In this document: piece after piece, positions 21,918 through 29,761 of the stretch
Position numbering within the stretch: the first letter of the stretch is position 1
How the letters are laid out: each line of letters begins with the position of its first letter
Assembly (NCBI GenBank): GCA_002418895.1
Contig: DIFA01000005.1
Coordinates: forward strand, 1 to 37,945
DNA from: Dehalococcoidia bacterium UBA5760
GTDB taxonomy: Bacteria > Chloroflexota > Dehalococcoidia > Dehalococcoidales > UBA5760
DNA: 37,945 bases
Direction of reading: 5' to 3'
Notes under the pieces: generated by a model
Told to the model about the DNA's origin: nothing
What the model saw: only the letters and a program-made list of their open reading frames with translations
The model's database searches: none
Translations under genes and position numbers: made by a program

Positions 21918-23297
21918 ATGCGGAATGTAGACTATGAAGTCGTAAGAACCTTACGCTGTAGGAATCTAAATGCCCCAGGTGTTCTGGGCAAGTTGACCAC
22001 TACCATTGGCCAAAATGGGGCAAGCGTTGGGAATATAACAACGGTATCATTGGGGCATAATTTCAACGTAAGGGATATTGATGTTATCGTTAGGAATAAA
22101 GAGCACCTTGGTCAGTTATTAAGTCAAGTATCAAAGCTGAGAGAGGTCACCGTCCTAGAAGTTAGAGACGCTGTTCTTAATCTGCATGAGAATGGGAAGA
22201 TTAAGATGATTAATACTGTTTCCGTCAATTCCATGGATGATCTGAGGAAGGTGTACACTCCGGGAGTTGCGGAGGTTTGTAAACTTCTGGTGGATGATGC
22301 GAACTGGAAGGATTACTACACCAATATTCCTTATTCAATAGCAATCATTACTGACGGGACTGCGATCCTGGGGCTGGGTAATATCGGCTCAGTGGCTGGG
22401 ATGCCAGTAATAGAGGGGAAAGCTGCTCTAATCCAACAGCTGGCAGGCATCAGTGGGATACCTATTTTACTCGACACCACGGATCAGAACGAAATCGTGC
22501 AAACAGCCAAGCACATTGCGCTTACTTTTGGTGGCATTCAGCTGGAGGATATAGCATCACCACGGTGTTTTGTAATCCTAGAGCAGCTTGAAAGAGAGTT
22601 AAACATCCCGGTAATGCATGACGACCAACAAGGAACTGCGGTGGTAACAGTCGCATCTTTGATCAATGCCAGTAAGTTTAGTGGGATTCAACTCCAAGAG
22701 GCGAAGATTGGTCTCATTGGCTTGGGCGCTGCTGGCCTCTCCATTGGGAAGTTTCTCCTGAGGTTCACGGGTAATCCCTCATTAGGCACTGCCAGAACCG
22801 AAGCAAGTATAAGGCGACACGTTGAACATGGCGGAATCGCATCTAGCCTTGAGGAGATAATGCAAACGGCGGATATTGTTGTCGCCACCACCGGGGTAGC
22901 AGGACTAATAGAATCGAGAATGGTGAGAAAAGGGCAAGTCATTTTTGCTTTGTCAAACCCGTATCCAGAAATTACTCCAGAGGCCGCGAGAGCCGCCGGT
23001 GCCGCTGTGGCAACTGATGGCAAGGCAGTCAACAATTTGGTTGGTTATCCTGGAATTTGGAGAGGGACACTTGATGCGAAGGCTAGTAGTATTACCTTTG
23101 AAATGTACATGGCTGCCATTTCTGCAATTGTTGACGCTACAGCTGATGGTGAGCTTGCTCCAAATCCTCTTGATCCCAAATTACACTTAACAGTAGCACA
23201 TAATGTGGCTAGGGCAGCCCTAGACTCTCGTGTTGCCCAGCGACAACTGGATAATGACTATTTTGAAAATACCACCATCAAACAACCCCCACGCTGA
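21918..23297 (+). CDS. malic enzyme with N-terminal ACT domain
   Basis: A 459-residue protein from the ATG at 21918 (GGAG ahead; the same frame is open from 21897). Residues 1-80 form an ACT-type regulatory domain (LNAPGVLGKLTTTIGQNGAS). The rest is the malic enzyme fold: VYTPGVAEVCKLL with the catalytic Tyr, TDGTAILGLGNIGSVAGMPV, the metal and catalytic region VMHDDQQGTAVV, and the NAD(P) site GLGAAGLSIGKFL. It oxidatively decarboxylates malate to pyruvate. The ACT domain implies amino-acid or other small-ligand control. A TATAAT lies near 21863. It is a housekeeping-type gene that borders the accessory region. Confidence 0.93.
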   Translation: MRNVDYEVVRTLRCRNLNAPGVLGKLTTTIGQNGASVGNITTVSLGHNFNVRDIDVIVRNKEHLGQLLSQVSKLREVTVLEVRDAVLNLHENGKIKMINTVSVNSMDDLRKVYTPGVAEVCKLLVDDANWKDYYTNIPYSIAIITDGTAILGLGNIGSVAGMPVIEGKAALIQQLAGISGIPILLDTTDQNEIVQTAKHIALTFGGIQLEDIASPRCFVILEQLERELNIPVMHDDQQGTAVVTVASLINASKFSGIQLQEAKIGLIGLGAAGLSIGKFLLRFTGNPSLGTARTEASIRRHVEHGGIASSLEEIMQTADIVVATTGVAGLIESRMVRKGQVIFALSNPYPEITPEAARAAGAAVATDGKAVNNLVGYPGIWRGTLDAKASSITFEMYMAAISAIVDATADGELAPNPLDPKLHLTVAHNVARAALDSRVAQRQLDNDYFENTTIKQPPR

Positions 23298-23311
23298 TGG
23301 AAATTTCGCAC

Positions 23312-23967
23312 ACAATGGCTTCTTGTTCAATCGGAAACCTAGTTTAAATCTTGTTAAGAGACAATGTGGGGTTCGAACTTACCGCCATCTTTATCAGCTC
23401 GTAATTTTTTCCGCCAGAAAGCTCGATAATAAAGATTCACTACCCAAATCGGTACCAGATTACGGCGTAACAGTCCGACCCTCCGCCAAATTGATGGTAG
23501 GCTGTAGAATTCGCACCAAACCCAGTCACGCCCCTTTTGCAACAACTCTCGTGACATTAGCTTTGGTTTAAACACGAGGTTAGACTCATACTGTGACCAG
23601 TCTTTGGTGACTATTCGGCCAGCCTTATCTAATGATTTGCAGAGAGCGGTACCCGGATATGGTACAGGCCAAGCAAACTGGGCACTCTCTAGCCGCATTT
23701 CCTGGGCAAAGCGGATGGTACGCTCGAAAACATCTTCATTGTCTCCGTCTAAACCAAGAATAAAGAAGCCGTGGATGGCGATGCCGTGGGAGTGGATCTT
23801 TCTGATTACCGCTGGGTATTCATCCACCAAACTGGCCCTCTTACCTATCGCTACCAGATTGTCAGGAGATACTGTCTCAAACCCGATGAGTAGGGCCTGG
23901 CAGCCGCTAGCGGCTGCCAGTTTTAGTAATTCATCATCTCTGGCTATCGCGACCGAGGCCTGAGCGA
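23312..23967. repeat. long direct repeat, copy 1
   Basis: This segment (3' half of the radical SAM gene plus ~40 bases beyond its stop) recurs at 37290-37945 with a constant offset of 13,978 bases, no indels, and about ten scattered substitutions. Similarity starts near the GTTCAATCGGAAACCTAG shared by both copies. The second copy is cut by the window end. Confidence 0.9.
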
Positions 23968-24664
23968 GCCACCTGATTTTATAGGAAACAAGAGCGCGCA
24001 AGAGCTCTTTCGCGAATTTGGGGTTTCCTGCGATATTATCGTCAACGAAAACGACGAGTTTCCTCTGGTTCAATGTTTCAATCTCATTGAGGACTTCTGC
24101 TACCGGCCGGCAGCGATAAGTATGGCCTAAGAATGAAGTAACTGAGCAGAAGGAGCAGGCATAGGGGCAGCCTCTAGTGGCTGAGATTGTGTTGGTAACG
24201 CGGTATGCCCCCTTGGCAAACAAGTCCCTCCGAGGGATAGGCAACTTGAGCAAACTGGGTCGCTCACGCTGCATATACACCCTTTGTAGTTTGTCGGCTT
24301 TGAAATCCTCGATCAAATTTGACCAAATTCCCTCGGCTTCCCCGATAACCACGGCATCGGCGTGCTGACTTGCCTCTTCGGGCAGGGTACTAGGATGAAT
24401 ACCCCCTAAGACAACCTTCACCCCTCTGGCTCTGAAGCTATCGCAGATCTCGTAGGCACGTTGTGCTGTGATAGTTTGCGCTGTAACCCCTACTAAGTCG
24501 GTTTCCTTTTGGAAATCAACAACTGCGACATTTTCATCAGTTAAGGAGACTTCGACCTCTGGCGGGGTTAACGCAGCGACCATCGCCAAGCCTAGAGGGG
24601 GACATAGAGTCTTCTTCATCGGGGTGTTCTCTTGTATAGCAGGGGCGATTAGTTGTAGTTTCAA
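23354..24664 (-). CDS. B12-binding-domain radical SAM protein
   Basis: A 436-residue protein. Residues ~1-125 form a cobalamin-binding-like Rossmann domain (LGGIHPS at 87-93, but no D-x-H-x-x-G). The radical SAM domain starts with RGCPYACSFC (cysteines 166, 170, 173, the CxxxCxxC [4Fe-4S] motif), followed by VVFVDDNI and the later GIAIHGFFILGLDGD. The C-terminus resembles the DUF4070 extension of HpnJ/BchE-type enzymes. Such enzymes methylate or rearrange lipids, tetrapyrroles or peptides; the substrate is not deducible. It is convergent with the malic enzyme gene. Confidence 0.9.
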   Translation of the reverse strand: MKLQLIAPAIQENTPMKKTLCPPLGLAMVAALTPPEVEVSLTDENVAVVDFQKETDLVGVTAQTITAQRAYEICDSFRARGVKVVLGGIHPSTLPEEASQHADAVVIGEAEGIWSNLIEDFKADKLQRVYMQRERPSLLKLPIPRRDLFAKGAYRVTNTISATRGCPYACSFCSVTSFLGHTYRCRPVAEVLNEIETLNQRKLVVFVDDNIAGNPKFAKELLRALVSYKIRWLAQASVAIARDDELLKLAAASGCQALLIGFETVSPDNLVAIGKRASLVDEYPAVIRKIHSHGIAIHGFFILGLDGDNEDVFERTIRFAQEMRLESAQFAWPVPYPGTALCKSLDKAGRIVTKDWSQYESNLVFKPKLMSRELLQKGRDWVWCEFYSLPSIWRRVGLLRRNLVPIWVVNLYYRAFWRKKLRADKDGGKFEPHIVS

Positions 24665-25188
24665 TAGGACGCCCTTTCTTGAGACCTCATGCCGATATTA
24701 TACAGCAAACCACCCCTTTTTGTTTTCAATAGAGAACTTAGCAATAGGTCGCGTCCCAAAGTTAGTTGTTTTTAACCCGCCTGAAAAGGATTCGGGTTTC
24801 ACTTTCTGACGGAAGAGGCAACTCACACAAGTGCGCAGAAATACACCAGAGATTCCTTACAGCTTGGTCAGATAAATGAAATCTTGCCCCTCATGCTTAA
24901 AGATATTCGTAACTACAGGGTCTTGGTTCGTTTTCGCGATTTCGTCCTGTATGGTCTCTTGAACCCGTCAAGGATGGGCAAACAGCCGTTTAGTAATGCC
25001 AGTGAACCTATTACCCACTTCGAAAGGAAAACCTGGTTGATAACAAAGTGAACCGTAAACCTTAGAACCCTGACCTCCCCCAATAGCGATACCACTTGTT
25101 AAGTCAAAGCCGCGGTTAAGATAGTCTCAGGACCTGGAGGCCGGTACCCCAGGGAGCTATTGAAAAGTAGCCACTTCACTAGTTTGGT
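24665..25188. other. gene-poor stretch with a recombinase scrap
   Basis: No convincing gene is seen. On the minus strand, 25085-25130 reads DYLNRGFDLTSGIAIGG, which aligns with the 5' edge of the serine recombinase fragment (LTSGITTPSG at 16497). It includes the 15-base motif TTAACAAGTGGTATC (25088-25102, minus strand). The rest appears to be decayed DNA. Confidence 0.5.
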
Positions 25189-25503
25189 CTATGAAAACTC
25201 CTTCTTGCCCCATATCAATAAAATAATGGACACTATGCCCAGTGGGATTACGGGAAACATCGCGCAGATAGCTCCGATTAGCGAAAAAACCCAAAATTTC
25301 TGCCGCAAGGCGTAAATCCCACCAATTAGGGCAATTATGCCCGTAGCAATAAGTGCGCCGCCAAATCCCTTAAAAAATCCGAACGTGCCGAAATATTGAG
25401 CAAAACCTAAAGCACCCATTAGGTATATGCCTCCGGCGACGATACCAACAATTCCTCCAATTATAGCCAGGATACCAGCTGTCTTTGATTTCCAGTTGGT
25501 CAT
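25189..25503 (-). CDS. small integral membrane protein, paralogue of the one at 261
   Basis: A 104-residue, strongly hydrophobic protein with membrane segments near residues 9-33, 46-67 and 72-98 and the ending IWGKKEFS. It shares with the 261-602 protein the AGIL start, the IGG-x-x-A block and the IPLGI...K-x-EF end. The ribosome site AAGGAGA precedes the ATG. It is followed upstream (in its own direction) by a DUF3096-like gene, probably in the same stress-related operon. Confidence 0.75.
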   Translation of the reverse strand: MTNWKSKTAGILAIIGGIVGIVAGGIYLMGALGFAQYFGTFGFFKGFGGALIATGIIALIGGIYALRQKFWVFSLIGAICAMFPVIPLGIVSIILLIWGKKEFS

Positions 25504-25554
25504 CTTAGTCTCCTTATTAACTTGGTTCCCTTTTTTAGCATATTATTGCTGAGC

Positions 25555-25722
25555 TTAACAACGTACGAAGAAGAGTATTCCCCAGATTATTAGATATGCA
25601 CCAACGAGATAGGCGACTATCCGGGGCACTACACAGATTATGATGCCGAATACTATTGCAAGAATAGCAGTGATGAATGCTGAAATAGACACCACTCCAA
25701 TGAACGGTATAGTTATGTCCAT
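25555..25722 (-). CDS. DUF3096-like two-helix membrane peptide
   Basis: A 55-residue protein: MDITIPFIGVVSISAFITAI, then two hydrophobic helices separated by a VPRIVAYLVG turn, ending FFVRC. The P-R-x-x-x-Y-x-V/I-x-x-Y-L-I-I-x-G pattern is the DUF3096 signature. GGGAGG lies 8 bases before the ATG. It lies just upstream of the 25189-25503 membrane protein in the same direction. Confidence 0.72.
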   Translation of the reverse strand: MDITIPFIGVVSISAFITAILAIVFGIIICVVPRIVAYLVGAYLIIWGILFFVRC

Positions 25723-26026
25723 CAGGAATACCTCCCATATTTTTGTTGCTTAGTTTATACATCTGTTTTGGCTGATTGTCAATACCCTTCAATGCGAGGG
25801 TCCCCTAAAAAGAAACAGGCTTTGTGGCTATAGATCAACCCTTCGGGAATGAATTTGTTTGAAGTGTTTGAGGAAAACCGGAAGCTAAAGTAGCTGGTAG
25901 CGGAATGCTTTAGTGATCAGCAGGTAACGGAAATGCTGATGAGTTCGGCTGAAGAGGGGGTTACAGCGAACAACCAGGGGCCAGTTATCCATCCCAGAGC
26001 GTGCCCCTCAGGTGGCTAAGGGAGAC
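25723..26026. other. intergenic stretch, nothing recognised
   Basis: No protein, RNA or repeat is evident. The stop of the response regulator gene lies at its right edge, with a run of eight G at about 26050-26057 inside that gene's 3' end. Confidence 0.4.
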
Positions 26027-26782
26027 TCAGCTGAGGCTTCCAGGACAGAGGGGGGGGGCGATACCATTGATAGGATTGCCCACAATTCCTGCCTGGGCCG
26101 CGATAATAGCTGCATGGGTGCGGCTACGTGCCTGCAGTTTGTCGATGACATTTCGGACATGCTTCTTGGTAGTGTCCAGGGTGATACCCAGGGTTGCCGC
26201 AATTGCCTTGTTAGAGTCTCCGTTCCCCAGCAGCCTTAGCACATCGACTTCCCTTTCGGTGAGGTGAGCTGCCTCAGTTGTGCGCTCGGCAAGGGTCCTT
26301 CTGCCATTTTGAATCAAATTTTCCACGGCGGTGCGCAGTAATTCCGTCTTCATCTGTGTGCCGCCTTTGACCACATCATGGATGCTCTGCAGCAACACTT
26401 CCGGTGACATGTCCTTGAGGAAGATGTATCCTCCTGCGCCTGCGTGAATGGCGTCAATTACATAAGAATCGTTCATGTTCTCCGTCAGCACCACTACAGC
26501 TATCTCCGGGAATTCATCCTTAATCAGCCTGGTCGCTTGCACGCCATCCACCTTGTCGCTCCGGGTCTCGGTCAATACTACCTTCACAGGCTGTCCCTGT
26601 TTATGTGCTCGTTTAATATGCTGAAGAGCTTCACGGCCATCTGGAACATCCCCGATAACTGCAATTCTCTCGTCTTTGGTCAGGATAGCTTGCAGACCCT
26701 CACGAACAACCGGACTGAAATCAATCAACAGGACTCCCAGACTGGCAGATTCGCATTGTTGGGCTACTTGCTTAACTGCCAT
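26027..26782 (-). CDS. NarL/LuxR-type response regulator with degenerate receiver
   Basis: A 251-residue protein: an N-terminal receiver-like domain (about 16-135) and a C-terminal LuxR-type helix-turn-helix (LTEREVDVLRLLGNGDSNKA...LDTTKKHVRNVIDKL, about 173-215). In the receiver the acidic pair reads D21-F22 instead of DD, and the position of the phospho-acceptor Asp is E72 (VVLTETRSDKVDG). T100 and K123 are kept. It may be phosphorylation-independent, with the Glu mimicking the active state. A GGAGGAG site precedes the ATG, and a palindrome lies just upstream of that. No sensor kinase adjoins. Confidence 0.9.
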   Translation of the reverse strand: MAVKQVAQQCESASLGVLLIDFSPVVREGLQAILTKDERIAVIGDVPDGREALQHIKRAHKQGQPVKVVLTETRSDKVDGVQATRLIKDEFPEIAVVVLTENMNDSYVIDAIHAGAGGYIFLKDMSPEVLLQSIHDVVKGGTQMKTELLRTAVENLIQNGRRTLAERTTEAAHLTEREVDVLRLLGNGDSNKAIAATLGITLDTTKKHVRNVIDKLQARSRTHAAIIAAQAGIVGNPINGIAPPLCPGSLS

Positions 26783-26799
26783 CGTCGGACTCCTCCTTT

Positions 26800-26817
26800 A
26801 GTACACTTTAATGTACT
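26800..26817 (-). promoter_or_regulatory. palindrome upstream of the response regulator gene
   Basis: AGTACA-CTTTAA-TGTACT, perfect arms of six bases, 18 bases before the start codon and next to its ribosome site. This is a likely binding site for the regulator itself (autoregulation), as LuxR-type domains bind such dyads. Confidence 0.5.
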
Positions 26818-27038
26818 ATCATTAGGCTCTTTAGTGCGCCTTTTAGTTGTATTATTACCCCTATTTGTGGTCATGTCAAGTGCTATTAATTACCATCGAT
26901 TAGATTAGTCAACCGGCACCAACATACCTGCCCAATTACTCCTTGAGAGGCTTGTGGCACAGGGATACAGAGCACATAATTATGTTAGGCGGTGGACTCC
27001 GGGGAGTTCATTAGTATTTATAAACAAAGGAAAAATAG

Positions 27039-27215
27039 ATGGTATACCTTATAGCCAAGAAAGTAAAGGGGGATTTCCCGAAATACTACAGGATTGATGA
27101 ACTAAGGCATGCTGTCGACAAAAGCATCGTGGATAATGAGACCGAAACTAGAAATGAGAAGCACCAAGCTTCAGAGCGGGAGTTTTCCAATTTAGTTGGA
27201 TATTCGGACCTATAG
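27039..27215 (+). CDS. 58-residue hypothetical protein
   Basis: MVYLIAKKVKGDFPKYYRID followed by ELRHAVDKSIVDNETETRNE and a charged end. AAAGGA lies 7 bases ahead of the ATG. The sequence is hydrophilic and probably helical after residue 18. I do not recognise it. It is the first of a series of very small + strand genes. Confidence 0.45.
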   Translation: MVYLIAKKVKGDFPKYYRIDELRHAVDKSIVDNETETRNEKHQASEREFSNLVGYSDL

Positions 27216-27303
27216 TTTTCTGCCGCAGATTCTATCCTAAGCTGGTTTTCTTAGGAGCCTGTCAAAATCAAAAGACAACGAATTTGGATTGAAGGAGAAA
27301 GCA

Positions 27304-27459
27304 ATGCCACAAGAAAATGAGGGGAAGGACAAACCTCAAGAGGGTGCAGAGAAAGCCGGAGAAACAATAGGCAAGGGAGCTAGAAAAGGTTTCGAAGCTG
27401 TAAAAGATTTCGGGAAAGGCGTGAAAAAAGGGGTTGAGAGAGAAGGGAAGAAAGACTGA
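27304..27459 (+). CDS. 51-residue Lys/Glu/Gly-rich protein
   Basis: MPQENEGKDKPQEGAEKAGE, then TIGKGARKGFEAVKDFGKGV, ending KKGVEREGKKD. The repeated G-K-G / K-x-G-x-E pattern is amphipathic and highly charged, like short desiccation/LEA- or CsbD-like stress proteins. The ribosome site GAAGGAG precedes the ATG. The leader (27271-27300) is also found, altered, at 29322-29350. Confidence 0.55.
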   Translation: MPQENEGKDKPQEGAEKAGETIGKGARKGFEAVKDFGKGVKKGVEREGKKD

Positions 27460-27511
27460 TGTCTTTCTTAGTAATGGCCAAACGAAACGAATAAAAGCAG
27501 GAGGTTCATCA

Positions 27512-27658
27512 ATGGTAAGAAAAGACAGAAGCGACATGAAAGTAGACACATTTGAGAGAAAACATGGAGTGCCCCCCGGTACCGTAAGGAATGACGACGG
27601 TAGAGATACGAGGGGAGACAAACGTATAGGGAGGATTAGAGAAGAGAAGAGTAAATAA
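27512..27658 (+). CDS. 48-residue charged hypothetical protein
   Basis: MVRKDRSDMKVDTFERKHGV, then PPGTVRNDDGRDTRGDKRIG. GGAGG lies 8 bases before the ATG. It is very hydrophilic and probably disordered. It follows the Lys/Glu/Gly-rich gene after 52 bases and precedes the WRRS gene by 25 bases, so the three are likely one operon. Function unknown. Confidence 0.5.
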   Translation: MVRKDRSDMKVDTFERKHGVPPGTVRNDDGRDTRGDKRIGRIREEKSK

Positions 27659-27683
27659 GCAAAACTCTACAAGGATATGGGAA

Positions 27684-27833
27684 ATGAATAATTTGAAGAA
27701 AAGACTGGTAGCCACAGTGAAATATTACTTTAGCCCATATTGGCGACGGTCTATCCAACTAGAGAAGTACCTAAGTGTGGGATACAGCGCCTGGGAGGCT
27801 CTGATCCAAGTAAAGGTAATAGAAGATAGATAA
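27684..27833 (+). CDS. small WRRS-motif protein, paralogue of the one at 835
   Basis: A 49-residue protein MNNLKKRLVATVKYYFSPYW followed by RRS, LEKYLSVGYSAWEALIQVKV and IEDR. It matches the 835-996 protein in KY-x-x-x-P-x-WRRS, KY, G-x-x-A-x-x-A and V-IE. AAGGA precedes the ATG by 8 bases. The similarity of two independent copies is good evidence that both are coding. Confidence 0.62.
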   Translation: MNNLKKRLVATVKYYFSPYWRRSIQLEKYLSVGYSAWEALIQVKVIEDR

Positions 27834-27939
27834 TATACGGGTGATTTTGTTATGAGAATGCCCAGACTCCTATTAAGTGATTTTGTCGTACCCAATTTAC
27901 TGGTGATAAGGGCTCATAAGGAGGCCAGAAATTAACAAG

Positions 27940-28479
27940 GTGAAACTATATTTATTAATCGCTGTTTTGGGCGTATTACCTCTAGTTGCTGGGGCATGCA
28001 CTGGAACGGACGACGACGCCAACTTCCGATTCTTGATAAGCGATGATGTCAACGCAATCGATGACTTTTCCAGTGTAAATGTGACCATTTCCAAGATCGG
28101 TATTCAGCGTGCCGGTGACTCGGAAAGTTGGCTTGAATTCGTGCCGGACACTACCGAGGTGGACCTAAAGCCATTAGTTGGTGAGAATGCACTAGAGATA
28201 TGGAGCGGTAATCTCACCCCTGGTGAATACAGTAAGGCGTTCATCTATGTGAGTGAGGTTAATGGTATTTTAACTCCTGAACTGGGTGGTGAGAAGGCAA
28301 GTGTCAAACTGCCGAGCGAGAAATTACATATTTCAAGGCCTTTTGTTATCGTTGAGGGCACGACAACATCCTTTGTGTATGATATAGCGGTTGTTAAGGC
28401 AGGCCAAAGTGGGCAATATATTCTTCTGCCTCAAATTGCTCAGAGTGGAGCAGACCAAGAATTTGCGGAGGTAGAATGA
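27940..28479 (+). CDS. DUF4382-like exported protein, possible lipoprotein
   Basis: A 179-residue protein with a signal peptide (KLYLLIAVLGVLPLVAGAC). The AGAC could be a lipobox with lipid on Cys20, although -3 is Ala instead of the usual Leu. The mature part has the DUF4382 pattern: FRFLISDDV...IDDFSSVNVTISKIGI, VDLKPLVGENALEIW and LTPGEYSKAFIYV. This gives an immunoglobulin-like beta sandwich outside the membrane. The start is GTG at 27940, with AAGGAGG about 15 bases upstream. Confidence 0.8.
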   Translation: MKLYLLIAVLGVLPLVAGACTGTDDDANFRFLISDDVNAIDDFSSVNVTISKIGIQRAGDSESWLEFVPDTTEVDLKPLVGENALEIWSGNLTPGEYSKAFIYVSEVNGILTPELGGEKASVKLPSEKLHISRPFVIVEGTTTSFVYDIAVVKAGQSGQYILLPQIAQSGADQEFAEVE

Positions 28480-28605
28480 AAAGATAGTGAAGGCAAATAA
28501 CCGGAGGAAAAGGAAATTAGAGTTCGAGGTCTCCGCTGACATAATTAATTTAACTAGTAGTCATATCAGCTAGCCGCCGAAAGAGGATTAAAAAGGAGGA
28601 ATACT

Positions 28606-29205
28606 ATGAGTAATAAATCAGCAAGATTCGTACCAAGCATCAGGATAGCACAATACGATGTAGTCAACACAAAGCACGAAGATATGGGTCAGGTGGAGAC
28701 CTTTGTCGTGGACATGCAAGAAGGTCTGATTGCATTCGCGATAGTCTCATTTGGAGGCATTCTTGGCTTCACTGACAAGTGGTTTGCCCTGCCCTGGGCC
28801 GCTTTAAAGTGGCGCCCGGAGAAAAGGCAGTTCATTCTGGATATGCCGGAAAAAGTCCTCAAGGAAGCTCCGGGTATGGACAAGGATCATTGGGTGGAAG
28901 AGATTGATAGGTGGCAGGAAGAGAAAGACCTGGAGTTGCTTGATCACTATTATACCAGCCATGGTTATGAGTCCTACCTGGGAATAGTACAAAAGAGGAT
29001 AATAAAAATGGGCAGCCGCAAGCCTGATGCCAAGTTTGAGATAGATAAGGACGCATCGGGGGAATTCAGGTTTAAGCTGGTTGCTACAAACGGAGAGTGC
29101 ATCGCAGTGTCGCAGGGTTATAATGCCAAAGACAGCGCACTGAAAGGCATTGAATCCGTAAAGCAGAACGCGGCTGAGGCCGTGATAGAAGACAATACAG
29201 TTTAG
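28606..29205 (+). CDS. PRC-barrel domain fused to a YegP/DUF1508 domain
   Basis: A 199-residue protein. Residues ~8-95 form a PRC barrel (DVVNTKHEDMGQVETFVVD, FGGILGFTDKWFALPW, then ILDMPEKVLKEAPGMDKDHW). Residues ~145-195 are a YegP-type domain (KFEIDKDASGEFRFKLVATN, then GECIAVSQGY and GIESVKQNA). The middle is a helical linker. PRC barrels act in photosynthesis assembly, stress and RNA metabolism; YegP domains are uncharacterised. An AAGGAGG site precedes the ATG. It sits amid small stress-type genes. Confidence 0.88.
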   Translation: MSNKSARFVPSIRIAQYDVVNTKHEDMGQVETFVVDMQEGLIAFAIVSFGGILGFTDKWFALPWAALKWRPEKRQFILDMPEKVLKEAPGMDKDHWVEEIDRWQEEKDLELLDHYYTSHGYESYLGIVQKRIIKMGSRKPDAKFEIDKDASGEFRFKLVATNGECIAVSQGYNAKDSALKGIESVKQNAAEAVIEDNTV

Positions 29206-29246
29206 CATCGGCAAGCCACACAACTTGACCGATAACTAAAGTATCC

Positions 29247-29283
29247 TGGTGAGCCGGTGATGTCGTCCTGGGCCGGCTCACCA
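29247..29283 (+). terminator. strong stem-loop after the PRC-YegP gene
   Basis: TGGTGAGCCGG (29247-29257) and CCGGCTCACCA (29273-29283) form a perfect 11 bp stem with a 15-base loop, 41 bases after the stop. No T-run follows, so termination is likely but not certain. Confidence 0.55.
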
Positions 29284-29388
29284 ATCGCACTTCCTAGTGA
29301 AGGGCAGGTGATTAGGGGCTTCTCAAAATTAAAGACCAATAGATTTGTATTAAAAGAGGGGAAAAGGCTGATTCCTTATTATTAAGGA

Positions 29389-29562
29389 ATGGCCAAACGA
29401 AACAAACCGTACCAAAAAGGCTATCTCAGGGAGTCTTTGGATTTATGGGGAGACAAAGAAGGAGCCAAGGTGATTAGAATTATCGTAATCATAGTTGTCA
29501 TCGTCGTCTGTATTGCCATCTTGTCATCCTGTGGCGTAATACCAGGATTATCCGGATGCTAG
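29389..29562 (+). CDS. single-pass membrane peptide (30 or 57 residues)
   Basis: The frame from the ATG at 29389 gives 57 residues. A GTG at 29470 with AAGGAG five bases ahead gives 30 residues and is the better-supported start. The shared part is VIRIIVIIVVIVVCIAIL followed by SSCGVIPGLSGC, a hydrophobic helix with a short Cys-containing tail. The upstream ATGGCCAAACGAAAC also occurs at 27475 after the 51-residue gene. The locus may be a rearranged copy of that one. Confidence 0.45.
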   Translation: MAKRNKPYQKGYLRESLDLWGDKEGAKVIRIIVIIVVIVVCIAILSSCGVIPGLSGC

Positions 29563-29611
29563 AATATACAATAAGCGATAATTAGAGCCCTCGTTGAATA
29601 GGTATGGCTCG

Positions 29612-29650
29612 TCACCCGTAAACAGAGGCTACGTTCTTGTTTACCGGTGA
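29612..29650. other. 13 bp imperfect inverted repeat
   Basis: TCACCCGTAAACA (29612-29624) and TGTTTACCGGTGA (29638-29650) with one mismatch and a 13-base loop, between the membrane peptide gene and the integrase remnant. A terminator or protein-binding site is possible; no T-run is present. Confidence 0.4.
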
Positions 29651-29761
29651 GACTTGCCACGTCACAGAGCGTGTTTGGGAGCAACCTTTTGACAAAATAA
29701 AGAAAGCATTTGACGGTTAATTAAGTAAAATAAAAAAGGATATAGGCACTTCCCAGGCCTC

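Noticed and set aside
23354..23963. Plus-strand frames over the radical SAM gene (119 codons, also at 37582)
   Set aside because: Duplicated only because the underlying DNA is duplicated; the minus strand carries the clear radical SAM protein.
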